Part shown: positions 34,467 to 44,712 of the stretch, in pieces
Layout of the letters: the number at the start of each line of letters is the position of its first letter
Position numbering within the stretch: position 1 is the stretch's first letter
Origin: Lampris incognitus
Lineage: Eukaryota; Chordata; Actinopteri; Lampriformes; Lampridae
Assembly: GCF_029633865.1 (NCBI RefSeq)
Contig: NC_079224.1
Span: 22,634,404 to 22,698,403 of the forward strand
Direction of reading: 5' to 3'
DNA: 64,000 nucleotides
Program-made: the position numbers and the translations under genes
Notes under the pieces: model-generated
Databases searched by the model: none
What the model saw: only the letters and a program-made list of their open reading frames with translations
What the model was told of the DNA's origin: nothing

Positions 34467-35075
34467 AAGGACATTTCACCCCAAAATTAAAAACACATGT
34501 TTTTCCTCTTACCTGTATTGCTATTTCTCATTCTACAATGTTTTGGTGTAAATTGCCGAGTTTTGGAGATATTGACTGTAGAGATGGCTGCCTTTTCTCG
34601 AATACAATGGAACTGGATGGCACTTGGCTTGTGTTGCTCAAGGCCCCAAAAATATATATTTGAAAAACTCAACAGCAATGTCTTTCCAGAAATCATGACC
34701 CGGTTACTCAAGATAATCCACAGGCCTTGTTGTGATGAGTTTCATCTAGGTGTAGTTCAGTCTAAGAAAAGAGTTCCTACATAAAACTGCTCACAACAAG
34801 GTCTGTGGATTATCTTGAGTAACCAGGTCATGATTTCTGGAAAGAGACATTGCTGTTGAGTTTTTCAAATTATTTTTTTTTTAATTTTTTTTTGGGCACT
34901 TTGAGCAACACAAGCCGAGTGCCATCCACTTCCATTGTATTCAAGAGAAGGCAGACATATCTACGGCCGTTATCTCCAAATTTCGGCAACTCTCACCAAA
35001 ACGATCTAGATAGATAAATAGCAGTACAGGTAAGACAAAAAACATGTATTATTCATTCTGGTGTGAACTGTCCAT
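34467..35075. mobile_element. TTAA-flanked palindromic MITE, gene C copy
   Basis: Copy of 21,702-22,310, including the TTAA flanks. Confidence 0.75.
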
Positions 35076-35738
35076 TTAACAAAGACAAGAACGTGCACTT
35101 TTCTATGACACCTCTTTTTACATTTTACATTACATTGTTCCATATTTGCTCTGTGGTTGATAAAAGAGCTGTTGACAAACAGACCAGTTTAGAAATTGAC
35201 AATCAGTGATGATTTTTTTCCCATAAATAAATACCAATTTGGCAACACCCTCTTACCATTGTTTACAGTGGTACAAGTGTGCACCATATAAACCCTTACC
35301 TAAATTAGCCTTCGAACTTGTATTCAATCTTGTTCCCATGCTGTTTGAATATGTTTTGATTGCAGCAAAGATATTCAAATGTTATGGTTAATTGATGTTT
35401 TCAGACCCGAAGCAGGCTGAAACAGACAGTTCAAACCTCGGCAAGGCTGAACATTGTTCTTTTATCATCAAAAAAGTGATTTTAATTATCTGTTGATACA
35501 TTTATTTATGTGTTATGTTTTTAATATTATTCATTTTGATTTGGTATGAGGCTGATGCATGAGGATGAATGGTTTTTTTTCTTTCATGTTAGAGTCATTC
35601 TGTGAGATTAAAAGTCATGATGATCCTCCTCATTGTTGAGTGAAGACGTGTTGATAAAGGCTTTCCAAATGTTCTTTGATCTGCTTCTCACTAACTCAAG
35701 CCTCTGTTGTTTACTCTCATGTCATCTGCATTGTACAG

Positions 35739-35792
35739 ATGTTCCCGTACATCCTCATTCACGTGATGAGACGAGGCCCATGATTATACCAG
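35739..35792 (+). CDS. gene C exon 3: 18-residue linker
   Basis: Same as gene B exon 3; canonical splice sites. Confidence 0.7.
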
Positions 35793-36254
35793 GTAATTTG
35801 TATGATTTGTCTCTCTGTTTACATCACACCCCTCATGTGATTTTATAGTCAGCCCATGTCATTTAGTGTTTGCTGGGGTGAAGTTTGGGGAATCTGGGAA
35901 ACCGTTGTACTCCTTTGTAGATGTGACTTCGTTTCAAAAGTCGTAGCACATTCTAGAGATAACACAGATGTTGGGCTAGATTACCTGGCAGGTTAGTTCA
36001 AAATCTAGGGATAGCTAAGGGCAAACTCCACTCTGGATAGTCAGTCTGTCGGTGTTGAATTGACCAAAGTTACAGTACATTAGCAGAGTAGGATTTTGGC
36101 GCCCCATTATTTTAGATAAACATTTGGACCAGGCCTCTAATAGAGGCACCTTTGGGGGAAAAAAACGGTTTAACTGAACGAACAGTGGAGGTATACATAA
36201 AATCTGGATTGCAGTGTCAGGCTGAGAATAGAAAATAAACTTTCACTGGTATGT

Positions 36255-36700
36255 CTGGGTAGCATAGCAGTCTATTGCATTGCCTACCAAAGCGGGGATC
36301 GCCGGTTCGAATCCCTGTGTTACTTCCGGCTTAGTCGGGCGTCCCTACAGACACAACTGGCCGTGTCTGCGATGAGAAGCCGGATATGGGGATGTGTCCT
36401 GATCACTGCACTAGCGCCTCTTCTGGTCGGTCGGGGCGCCTGTTCACGGGGTAGGGGGAACTGGGGGGAATGGCGTGATCCTCCCACGCGCTATGTCCCC
36501 CTGGCGAAAATCCTCACTGTCAGGAGAAAAGAAGCAGCTGGCAACTCCACATGTATCAGAGGAGGCAAGTGGTAGTCTGCAGCTCTCCCCGGATTGGCAG
36601 AGGGGGTGGAGCAGAGATCAGGACGGCTCGAAAGACTGGGGTAATTGGACATTGGAGAGAAGAAAAAAAAGGGGGGGGGTCCAATAAAAAAAAGAAAAGA
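36255..36700 (+). mobile_element. tRNA-derived SINE
   Basis: Gene C copy of 10,730-11,170. Its tail (GGGGGGGGGTCCAATAAAAA) differs from the other two copies. A diverged copy of the teleost interspersed repeat follows at about 36,715-37,020. Confidence 0.75.
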
Positions 36701-37292
36701 AAACTTCCTCTAGTGACTCTACATCACCTCGCTCTGTGTGCAGTCTGGCTGTACATTGCAGGTCTGTTACTCTTATCTATTCTGTGCATTCAACACCTAT
36801 TGCATGTCTGTCCATCCTGGAAGACGGATTCCTCCTCTCTTGCTCTTCCTGAGGTTACTCCCATTTTTTCTGATAATGTTTTTCTTGTGAAGTTTTTCCT
36901 CATATGAGTCGAGAGTCTAAGAATAGGGAGTGTCAGATATTGCAGAGATTATGAAGACTTTTGGGACATCTTTGTGAGTTTAGGCTATACAAATAAATTT
37001 AACTTGACTACTTCAGTACAGTTATCCAGATTAAAGGATGTGATGATTAACTACCAGTTAATGACGATTTATTACCAATAAGAATAAACATGCTTGTTTC
37101 TAAAATGAATCCCAAAATGTCCAGAGCAAATGTGACCTAAAGCCATTTTTGAAAAACATTCTTTATATTTCAGTTGTAAATTGTGGACAAATCCCAACAA
37201 TTTCATACGGAGTTGTGAAACGTCAAAGAATGTTCCTGGAATACCAATGTGATAACTTTCACAAACTTGTCCGCGAACCAAGAGTGACGTGT

Positions 37293-39559
37293 TAGGGCCC
37301 TACCAAATTCACGGTACATTTCGCTCAATTTCACGGACCTAGTTTCTCGAAAATCACAGATTTCACGGATTCTATAAGAAAAATGCGACATTTCACGGCA
37401 ATGATTAAATTACACTTTTTATTCACACAGGGCCTTAATAGCCCAGCCTACTGTACACAGCATAACCGTACTAGTGGTTGAATGTAAGCATTGAGCATCC
37501 TGCGACGGTGCTTGGCTTCATGCTCTGTCTCTGCGATGAAAATACTTGTCCATGTTTTGACACGGCCCTCTCCGCGTCCACAGAGTTCGTCGGGATTGAC
37601 AGACAGCGCCACGCTACTTTAGCAAGATGTGGTAGCCTAGATTCGGAGGATTTCCAAAAAGCTAGCACTGGTAAAGTTGTGTCCACCTCTTGTGCGATGT
37701 GTTTGTAGTTCGGCAATTCCAGCCTACAGTTTTTGTCAAATCCAGGAATGTCCGTGCTGAGTGATTTTAAATCCACCGTCAAAATAAGTATTTGTGCAGG
37801 GTCAAAAATGCGCACTGCTTTCAGGAATTCAGCCGCTGGTTGTTTAAATCTACTTTGCGTAATGTTCTCGTTTGACTCGTCTCCGTAGCAGTAATACTGC
37901 CTGATCTTTTGTATCATGCCAGAAAACAAGTGATGAGCTGGGCATTTAAATCTGCACGCTCGGAGTGAATTTCATTCGCCTGTGCTTCTGCTCAAAAGAG
38001 CAAATCCATGACCCTGTTGTGCGCCTTGTGAATTAATACATGTCGAGATTCAAACCAAGTGATCAAGTCCATTAGCTTAGTGGCATTTTTTGGAAATGAA
38101 TTTGACCTCCTCATTCAGGTGAGGATCGTGTAAAAGATTTAACAGTTCGGTCAATGCCTGTGTTCAGGGTGTCAGTGCGAGCTCCTGTTCCACAAAATCT
38201 GCGTAAAACTCCAGATGAGCTGCGTGATACTGTACAGCCCGAAACCACGAGTTCCATCTCGTAATCACTGGTTCAGGTGGAAGGGCAATTTTCCCCACCG
38301 TTTCCCCTGTCTTCTCTGCAATGCTTTCCCGATAGTGTAGTTTGCGACTGGGACAATGCTTAAACACTTTTTTGACGTAGCTCACTAACTTATCTACTCT
38401 AGGAAACTCAGCTCTCCACAACTCACTCACCAGAGAAATAATGTGGGCATTGCAAGTGATAGTGCACCGAGTTTGGCATGAGACCCTGGAGTACAGATTT
38501 GTATGACTTCGTCATGTAGGTTGCATTGTCACTAATGAAAGCAGATACTTTGTTAAAGTCTGCACCATATTTTGTGAGGGTTTTAATTATGGCTTGTGAA
38601 ACAGTGGTATAGTTTACAGCATCCAAGTAAGCACAGTCGGCCAGCACTGCTGTTAAGAGTTCCAGTCTCAACATCTTCCGCCTTGTCCGACATGAAATCG
38701 AAAATAACATGCAAAACATAATTGTCCTGCTCGTCGGTGGACTCATCCGAAATAATTGAAAACGATTCACATGAATTTATGATAGATTTTACCTCTTCAA
38801 ATTGTGCGTCAAACAGTTTAGGAAGGTAGTCTTGTCGGAGCTTATTTGCACTGGGTAAAACCGCCCGCATTTCTCACATTACGTTGAAGGTAGTCCCTCA
38901 GTTTCGGGTGACCAAGCTTCTCCAGCGGTATGTTAGCACTAGCAAACGCCTCAACAAGCTCCATGGTCGCCAAATGTCAAGACTCGGTGCTCTCGGTTGT
39001 TTTCTTAAACATCGATGAAATTGTTTTTTGCTTCTTGTTGGTTCCACCTTGTGGTTCTTTTTCGGCAGCCCTCTTTTTGTTGAGATGAGTTTCACTTTCC
39101 AAGTGACGCTGAATCGTTGCTCGTCGACTGTGATCTAAGGAGATACTACAACTCGTACAAAATAATTTCCCGCCATCAGCGTGTAAAATATGTTTTCCAA
39201 ACTCAATTACTCTGTCGTCTGCAGTCGTGTTTTTTGAGGTTTTAGATTTCCACATCTTCAGTACGTTAGGGCCTAAGCTAACATGCTGACGACAGCTAAC
39301 TCAAACTATGCTAGTAACAAAAAGGATCATTGCGACCACCCCGGATGCTCATTTAACCAATCAATGTCTTAGACACGTGAATGCTTTTATTCGCGCATCC
39401 AAAATGTCAATCATGTCAGCACAGTATTTTCTCAAACTAGCTGCGCACTTAAATTCTGCATTTCACTGCATTTCACGACAAATGGTCAATTACACGGGAA
39501 GAGGCTGATTTCACGGTCCGTGGCGCGATTTTCACGGCCGTGAATTTGGTAGGGCCCTA
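37293..39559 (-). mobile_element. hAT transposon related to CGGBP1
   Basis: Terminal inverted repeats TAGGGCCCTACCAAATTCAC and its reverse complement. Subterminal copies of TTCACGG occur near 37,307, 37,330, 37,361, 37,391, 39,510 and 39,530. A decayed minus-strand transposase lies between them. The target duplication is short or obscured (GT or GTTA by comparison with the empty site at 11,761-11,770), not a clean 8 bp. Confidence 0.8.
37471..39255 (-). pseudogene. CGGBP1-like hAT transposase, frameshifted
   Basis: Frames in order: 39,255-38,977 (BED-like finger: VIEFGKHILHADGGKLFCTS, SCSISLDHSRRATIQRHLES), 38,870-38,583 (SFSIISDESTDEQ), 38,770-38,423 (KVSAFISDNATYMTKSYKSV), 38,430-38,164 (EPVITRWNSWFRAVQ) and 37,929-37,471 (LSIPTNSVDAERAVSKHGQV, the dimerisation block). 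The N-terminus closely follows vertebrate CGG triplet repeat-binding protein 1, itself derived from a hAT transposase. At least four frame breaks, so inactive. Confidence 0.8.
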
Positions 39560-39713
39560 GTTATAATAATCGGTCATGGTCACCGACTCCCACTTGTCAA
39601 GGTAGTATGCTTTATAAGCAAGTCAGTAGGACTTTATCTTTGTAAAGTGCATATTTGTCAAAGAAGGGACCAGAGAGCAATACTAACTTTCTTTCTTATT
39701 TTCTTTTGTGCAG

Positions 39714-39887
39714 ATGCTTTCTGTGTTGTGAACACTGCTGGCATCTACGGGGTAAAACCTCCCCACAAAGATGTATATTTAACAGAAGGCGAAGCGAAAT
39801 ATCTGGAATGCATTATGGTGGATTACGCCCGTAATCCTTATTATGCTAGGATTCAGTGCGAAAATGGGGTACAGAGAACACAGAGGT
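39714..39887 (+). CDS. gene C exon: CCP20-like
   Basis: A 174-nt phase 1-1 exon with intact splice sites and one or two substitutions relative to genes A and B. Confidence 0.7.
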
Positions 39888-40065
39888 GTAAGTACCACAC
39901 TGCGCCTTACACAGCGCTACACAAGAATTGATGGGACTTGAGATGCTCACAGGTTTTCACCATATCTAATTGTGCCATTGATTCATGACTGTTTGGCCGA
40001 TTAGATGTCTTCAACCATATCGCATAATTTACTGAACACTCACAGGTTCCACCAAATTGTTTGTT

Positions 40066-40095
40066 TAGGAATCGGCAGTTCGAAGCCCCGTGTTA
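40066..40095 (+). mobile_element. SINE stub
   Basis: AATCGGCAGTTCGAAGCCCC is the start of the SINE found at 12,262 and 25,021; it is cut at 40,095 by the Gypsy LTR. Confidence 0.65.
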
Positions 40096-40318
40096 TGTTG
40101 TGACTTCTCTTATGTACACTATTGTAGTGTTACTATTCGTGGGTTACTAACTTAATCACTATTATATATAAGTACACGGAGACGAGGATGCGGCACAAGT
40201 CTGATCTTTACTGACGGAGACATCACACACTACTAGGCTCGACCAGTGTATTACAGAACTCAGTAGTGGTGATAGTCCAACACAATCGAGCACCGAGTGC
40301 TCGATCCAATACACCACA
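40096..40318 (-). repeat. Gypsy 3' LTR
   Basis: 223 bp with TG...CA termini; abuts the SINE stub on the left and the polypurine tract on the right. Confidence 0.8.
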
Positions 40319-40654
40319 TCCCTCTTTTCCAACTGAGATGTGGCCTACTCATCAGTTGCTTCAACAGTAGACCCTTTACCAAACCATTAACACTATGGCA
40401 TTAACACTAAACAAATCTTTTCTACTTGCATACTTCAATGATTAATACAGCATGTTTTTTTTAAATGACAGATGACTCTCATTAAACAACATAAACCATT
40501 TCCTTTTCACATTCTGGTGGTTAGCATGTAAACATTTTGAACATTCAGCAATCTTGCAACATTTCAGGTTAAACACACCGTGTACTCTTTGTTTCACCTT
40601 CTTTTTTCTTTTTCTTAATAAACACTTGAATGATCACACAAAAGAACCCTGAGG

Positions 40655-42853
40655 TTAGTCATTGTATCTGGCAGGGCGCCTAACTGCTCTGCCGCACTTT
40701 GTGTAGCATGTGGGTGTACTGCCTGTAGTCACCGGAGGAGGGTCGTGTGGTGGCAGGTCATGTGGTGGTGAGTCGACTGGCACAGGCGCTTGTGAGGGTG
40801 AGGGTTGTACCTCTGAGTCAAAATGTTCATCACTGTCCGTGTCTCTGAATAGGCTCGGATGTATCTTCCTCAGATGTCGCCTGTTCCTTCTTTGCATCCT
40901 CCCAGCCGGTGTCTGCACAGTGTAGGACCGTGGTTCATCTCGCTGTCGGATGACAACGGCAGGCTCCCAGCCGCGCCGCGTTTGCATGTGTACGGTATCT
41001 CCTGGGGTCAACACTGGCAGGGGCTTTGCACACTGGTCGTAACGTTGTTTTTGGCGGAACTGCAGGTTCCGGATCTTGCTGTGAATGTGCTGTGGGACTG
41101 ATTGTGTCAGCACAGCACTGGAGCACGGAAGTGTGCTTCGTAGAACTCTCCCCATCAACATTTGTGCAGGTGATACGTTCAGTCCTGTCACCGGTGTGTT
41201 CCTCAATGACAGCAGCACCAGATGTGGGTCAGTGCCAGTCTGCATTGCCTTCTTCAGCGCATGTTTCACTGTCTTTATGGCTCTCTCAGCCATGCCATTT
41301 GAAGAGGGAAAACCTGGGCTGGAGTGTGTGAGCTTGAACTCCCATGGAGCTGCAAATGACTTCATCTCATAGCTGGCAAATGGGACATGGTCACTCACTA
41401 TCTCCCTAGGAATCTCGTGTCTGGCAAACACAGACTTCATCTTCTGGATTACTGTGTATGCTGTTTTGTCAGATATGTTGAGCACTTCAGGATATTTGGT
41501 TAGGTAATCAACTAACAACAGGTATGACTGACCGTGTAGCTCGAAGATGTCAGCTCCGACTTTCATCCATGGCAGTTCTGGGACCTGATGCGGCATAAGT
41601 GGCTCAGCCTGCTGTTTGGGCTGTAGCTGCTGGCATTGCACACACTTTTCCACCATTGCCTCTATATCTCGTGCCATGCCAGGCCAGTAGAGAGACTTTC
41701 TTGCTCTGGCTTTTGTGCGCTGCACTCCTTGGTGTGCAAGATGCAGCTTCTCCAAAATTGTGCTCCTGAAGCTCTGGGGTATGATGATTTTGTCTTCGAC
41801 CAAGACAATGTCATCTTCCATGCTTATAATGTCCTTTACTGCCCAGTAGGCGTGTAGTTTTCTGTCCAAACTTTTCTTTTTCATGGGCCAGCCTTTCTTG
41901 TGTTTCTCACACACAGCTTGCAGCACGCTATCTGCTGCCGTTGCTTTCTTTAATTGGCTGAGTGTTTCCTCGCTCAAGGCATCTGTGGCATTCAAGGCAT
42001 ACACAACTCTCTCATCACAAGGGTTTTCATCAATATGGTCACCTTCTCTGCTAGCTGTAGTGCGTGAGAGTGTGTCGGCAATGTACATGTGCTTGCCTGG
42101 TGTGTATGTTACACTCAGATCATACCTCTGCAGTTGTAAAAGCATACCTTGCAGCCGCGCAGGTGCTTTGCTCAGCGGCTTGCGCATGATGACCTCCAGA
42201 GGCTTATGATCGGACTGGACAGTTACTGGTCTGCCGTAGACATACTGGTGGAATCTCTTAGCAGCAAACACTATAGCGAGCAACTCTTTCTCTATCTGTG
42301 CGTACCTCTTTTCTGTGTCGGTGAGCGCTCGTGAGGCATAGCACACTGGGCGGTCGTCCTGCATCAGACAGGCTCCCAGTCCATCCTTTGAGGAGTCTGC
42401 TTGTAGAGTGAGAGGCTGCTTGTGATCGTAGTATCTCAGCACAGGGGCTTGTGTGAGGATGGTCTTTAGTGCCTTTAGCACTGAGCTGTGGTGCGGGCAC
42501 CATTGCCATGCTACATCCTTCTTGAGCAGCTGTCTGAGGGGTGCCGTGAGTGAGGCGTCGTCTGGTATGTACTGTGCTAGGAATTTTGTCATTCCCAGCA
42601 GACGTTGGAGACTTTGTTTGTCTTCCGGGGTTGGCATGTCGACAATCGCTTTGATCTTTGTGTTGTCAGCTCTCTGTCCTGCTGCCGTGATGACGTGTCC
42701 CATGTACTTTACAGTATCAACTTTAAACTGGATCTTGTCCCTGTTAAATTTCACATGTGCGGTCATGGCTCTCTCCATTACTTTCTGCAGGATTTTATCG
42801 TGTTCCCGCTCTGATGACGCTGCGATGATCATGTCGTCTGCTATAATGTACAC
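40655..42853 (-). CDS. Gypsy pol: RT (C-terminal), RNase H, integrase
   Basis: 732 codons open. RT active-site block YIIADDMIIA at the start, then the RT thumb (TPEDKQSLQRLLGMTKFL). RNase H: LTLQADSSKDGLGACLMQ, EKELLAIVFAAKRFHQYVYG, VQSDHKPLE. Integrase zinc finger H..H..C..C (HLAHQGVQ, CVQCQQ), then core VGADIF, IVSDHVPF and GMAERAIKTVKH. The C-terminus has GDTVHMQTRRGWEPAVV and a Pro-rich tail. The second core block is SDH rather than the usual SDN. The first ATG is an accident of a deletion: this frame should continue the upstream gag-pro-RT frame. Confidence 0.85.
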   Translation of the reverse strand: MYIIADDMIIAASSEREHDKILQKVMERAMTAHVKFNRDKIQFKVDTVKYMGHVITAAGQRADNTKIKAIVDMPTPEDKQSLQRLLGMTKFLAQYIPDDASLTAPLRQLLKKDVAWQWCPHHSSVLKALKTILTQAPVLRYYDHKQPLTLQADSSKDGLGACLMQDDRPVCYASRALTDTEKRYAQIEKELLAIVFAAKRFHQYVYGRPVTVQSDHKPLEVIMRKPLSKAPARLQGMLLQLQRYDLSVTYTPGKHMYIADTLSRTTASREGDHIDENPCDERVVYALNATDALSEETLSQLKKATAADSVLQAVCEKHKKGWPMKKKSLDRKLHAYWAVKDIISMEDDIVLVEDKIIIPQSFRSTILEKLHLAHQGVQRTKARARKSLYWPGMARDIEAMVEKCVQCQQLQPKQQAEPLMPHQVPELPWMKVGADIFELHGQSYLLLVDYLTKYPEVLNISDKTAYTVIQKMKSVFARHEIPREIVSDHVPFASYEMKSFAAPWEFKLTHSSPGFPSSNGMAERAIKTVKHALKKAMQTGTDPHLVLLSLRNTPVTGLNVSPAQMLMGRVLRSTLPCSSAVLTQSVPQHIHSKIRNLQFRQKQRYDQCAKPLPVLTPGDTVHMQTRRGWEPAVVIRQRDEPRSYTVQTPAGRMQRRNRRHLRKIHPSLFRDTDSDEHFDSEVQPSPSQAPVPVDSPPHDLPPHDPPPVTTGSTPTCYTKCGRAVRRPARYND

Positions 42854-44622
42854 ATTATAATGGTCTCACAGTTCTTTTGTTGAAACACTTCGCTGGCCGA
42901 TTTGATCCCGAATGGGAGTCTGAGGAAGCGGAACCGGCCCCACGGTGTGTTGAAGGTGCATAGCTTAGACGACGGCTCATCTAGCTTGATCTGCCAGTAT
43001 CCATCCTTTTCATCTAGGATGGAGAAGATGGATTTTCCTGTTAGCCTGCTGCGCACGTCTTCCGGTGTAGGAATGGAGTAGTGTTGACGCTTGACTGCCT
43101 CATTCAGGTTGCAAGGATCCAAACATACCCTTAGCGCACCATTTTTTTTCTTTGTGGCAACAAGACTGTTCACCCATTCTGTAGGTTCATTGACAGGAGT
43201 TATGACTTTCCTGTTCTGTAAGTCTGTGAGTGTCTCTCTTAGTGAGTCCATGATGGAGAGTGGTACGTTCCTGCACGCGTGAATCACAGGCGTGACGCTG
43301 GGGTCAATGTGTATGTGATGAACTCCAGGAAATTCGCCTAATCCTGTGAAGACCTCCGCATACCTCTGCAGCAGCTCCTCTTTGGTGGCCGGAGGTTTTG
43401 CTGGTTGTGGGGACTCCACTGCAAGCGCCTCGACTCTTCTGACCAGCTGCAGCTCTTCACACGCATTTCCACCCAGGATTGGCTTGCCAGCTCGGCTAGA
43501 CACATGGAAGTCCAATATAGCCGTATGCTTAGACGTGCGGCAATCTAGAGATGCAACACCATCTGAGGGTAGTCGTGCACCACCAAAAGCAATCAGCACA
43601 GTCTTTGTGGGCCGTAACTGAACGGGACCTGGTAGCTGCCGGAATACGCGCATAGGAAGCACATTTGCATCGGTGCCTGTGTCCAACTTTAAGTTAATTG
43701 CTACGCCTCTGACCGTGGCTGTTTCACGCCATACAGTGCCTTTAGCTTGGTGGGCTGCTTTGTTTTTGTATTTTCCAATCATGCCTATATATAAGGAATC
43801 AATTTCACTTTCTAGATTATGCACTATCTTTGTCTTGTAATTGCCGCTTTTTTCAGTGCTTGATTTACACACCTTGGAAAAATGATTGTTCTTACCACAT
43901 TTGTGGCACTCTGCACCATAAGCTGGGCATTGACGGGGCTCATGTTTATTTCCACACTTGTGGCAGAGAGTTGTTGTTACATGCCTCTTGCTGCTCGTTT
44001 TGTTCTTGTTCCAGCTGCCCGTGCGCGTTTGCCCTGTTGCTTTCTTTAATGCCTCCACTGAGGCGTCTTGGACAACATGTGACGTCTGCATCGCTTGTAT
44101 TTGTGACTTAGCGAGCTCGGCTGATCTACATATCTCTACGGCCCTGCGCAAAGTAAGCTTATTATCACGTAACAGTCTTTCTTTCAAACGGGCATCATTT
44201 ATGCTGAACACTACTTTATCCCTTATCATGTCATCTTCATGTCTGCCAAACTCACAGTCTTTGCTCTTCTGGCGCAGCTCTGTGATGAATCTGTCCACCG
44301 ATATTCCTGCTGACATCGTGTGCGACCAGAATTGATGGCGTTCGAACACGACGTTCTTCCGAGGGCTGCAGTAGTCCTTGAAGGCTTTCAGAATGTCCTC
44401 CATCGATTCGTCGTCTCCGTCTGGGATGATGGTGAGTGTGTTATACACTTCTAGCGCCTCCTCGCCGATGGTGTGAAGCAGAATGGCTATTTTAACCGTC
44501 TCTTCCTTATCCAACGCACCTGAAGCGGTCATGTACAGCTGGAAACGCTGCTCCCATCTTCTCCAGTTTTCTGCGACATTCCCGGTAAGTATCAGCGGTG
44601 GTGGCGGCTTGAACTGTTCCAT
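42841..44622 (-). CDS. Gypsy gag-protease-RT (N-terminal)
   Basis: 593 codons: Gag (WRRWEQRFQLYMTASG, AILLHTIGEEALEVYNTL), two CCHC knuckles (CHKCGNKHEPRQC, CHKCGKNNHFSKVC), aspartic protease (LKLDTGTDANVLP, ILGGNACEEL), then RT blocks (LRVCLDPCNLNEAVKR, SIFSILDEKDGYWQIKLDE, FRFLRLPFGIKSA). The usual FS.LD..DGYWQ block has DE in place of D-A. The frame breaks at about 42,860, where roughly 20 residues before the DD motif are lost. Product would be non-functional, but both frames are otherwise open, implying a young insertion. Confidence 0.85.
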   Translation of the reverse strand: MEQFKPPPPLILTGNVAENWRRWEQRFQLYMTASGALDKEETVKIAILLHTIGEEALEVYNTLTIIPDGDDESMEDILKAFKDYCSPRKNVVFERHQFWSHTMSAGISVDRFITELRQKSKDCEFGRHEDDMIRDKVVFSINDARLKERLLRDNKLTLRRAVEICRSAELAKSQIQAMQTSHVVQDASVEALKKATGQTRTGSWNKNKTSSKRHVTTTLCHKCGNKHEPRQCPAYGAECHKCGKNNHFSKVCKSSTEKSGNYKTKIVHNLESEIDSLYIGMIGKYKNKAAHQAKGTVWRETATVRGVAINLKLDTGTDANVLPMRVFRQLPGPVQLRPTKTVLIAFGGARLPSDGVASLDCRTSKHTAILDFHVSSRAGKPILGGNACEELQLVRRVEALAVESPQPAKPPATKEELLQRYAEVFTGLGEFPGVHHIHIDPSVTPVIHACRNVPLSIMDSLRETLTDLQNRKVITPVNEPTEWVNSLVATKKKNGALRVCLDPCNLNEAVKRQHYSIPTPEDVRSRLTGKSIFSILDEKDGYWQIKLDEPSSKLCTFNTPWGRFRFLRLPFGIKSASEVFQQKNCETIIMCTL

Positions 44623-44655
44623 ATTTGTGCTCAGGCTAGCACTTGTTAGCTAGCT

Positions 44656-44712
44656 AACTTTTACAGTTTTTAGCTCTGGGTCTTATTCATTTTGCTCACC
44701 ATCACTTTAACC
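44656..44712 (+). other. gene C 3' UTR remnant, left part
   Basis: ACTTTTACAGTTTTTAGCTC onward matches gene A at about 13,454-13,510, directly followed by the hAT insertion. The right part resumes at 47,095. Confidence 0.75.

Larger units (their letters stand above)
23700..36465. repeat. 12.76-kb tandem segmental duplication, copy 2
   Basis: Near-identical to 10,941-23,699. It contains the 3' half of gene B, the same intergenic transposons and the 5' half of gene C. Divergence from the other copies becomes plain after about 36,670. Confidence 0.9.
37174..39601 (+). pseudogene. gene C CCP19-like exon split by a hAT transposon
   Basis: Exon halves 37,174-37,292 and about 39,560-39,601 together correspond to the 159-nt exon of genes A and B. 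The break falls right after GTGACGTGT. Acceptor and donor are intact, but the inserted 2.27 kb contains stops in every frame. Confidence 0.85.
34061..39887 (+). pseudogene. cfhl: gene C: third factor H-related copy, disrupted
   Basis: Signal-peptide exon 34061-34118, CCP exon 34208-34399 and linker exon 35739-35792 are the same as in gene B. The CCP19-like exon (37174-39601) is split by a 2.27-kb hAT element just after the third cysteine (VTC). The CCP20-like exon 39714-39887 is open, with M changed to R in ARIQCENG. The 26-nt tail exon and the stop exon are missing: sequence jumps from a truncated SINE into a Gypsy element (40,096-44,655) and then into the old 3' UTR. A functional full product is therefore unlikely. 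A truncated signal peptide-CCP-linker product, or skipping of the split exon (159 nt, in frame), cannot be excluded. Confidence 0.75.
40096..44655 (-). mobile_element. Gypsy retrotransposon lacking its 5' LTR
   Basis: Minus-strand element with 3' LTR at 40,096-40,318 (reading TGTGGTGTATTGG ... GTCACAACA) preceded by the polypurine tract AAAAGAGGGA, and gag-pro-pol across 40,655-44,622. On the right, host 3' UTR begins at about 44,656 with no LTR. The deletion that removed the 5' LTR also removed about 1.15 kb of gene C (equivalent to 25,064-26,213), including the tail exons. Confidence 0.85.
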
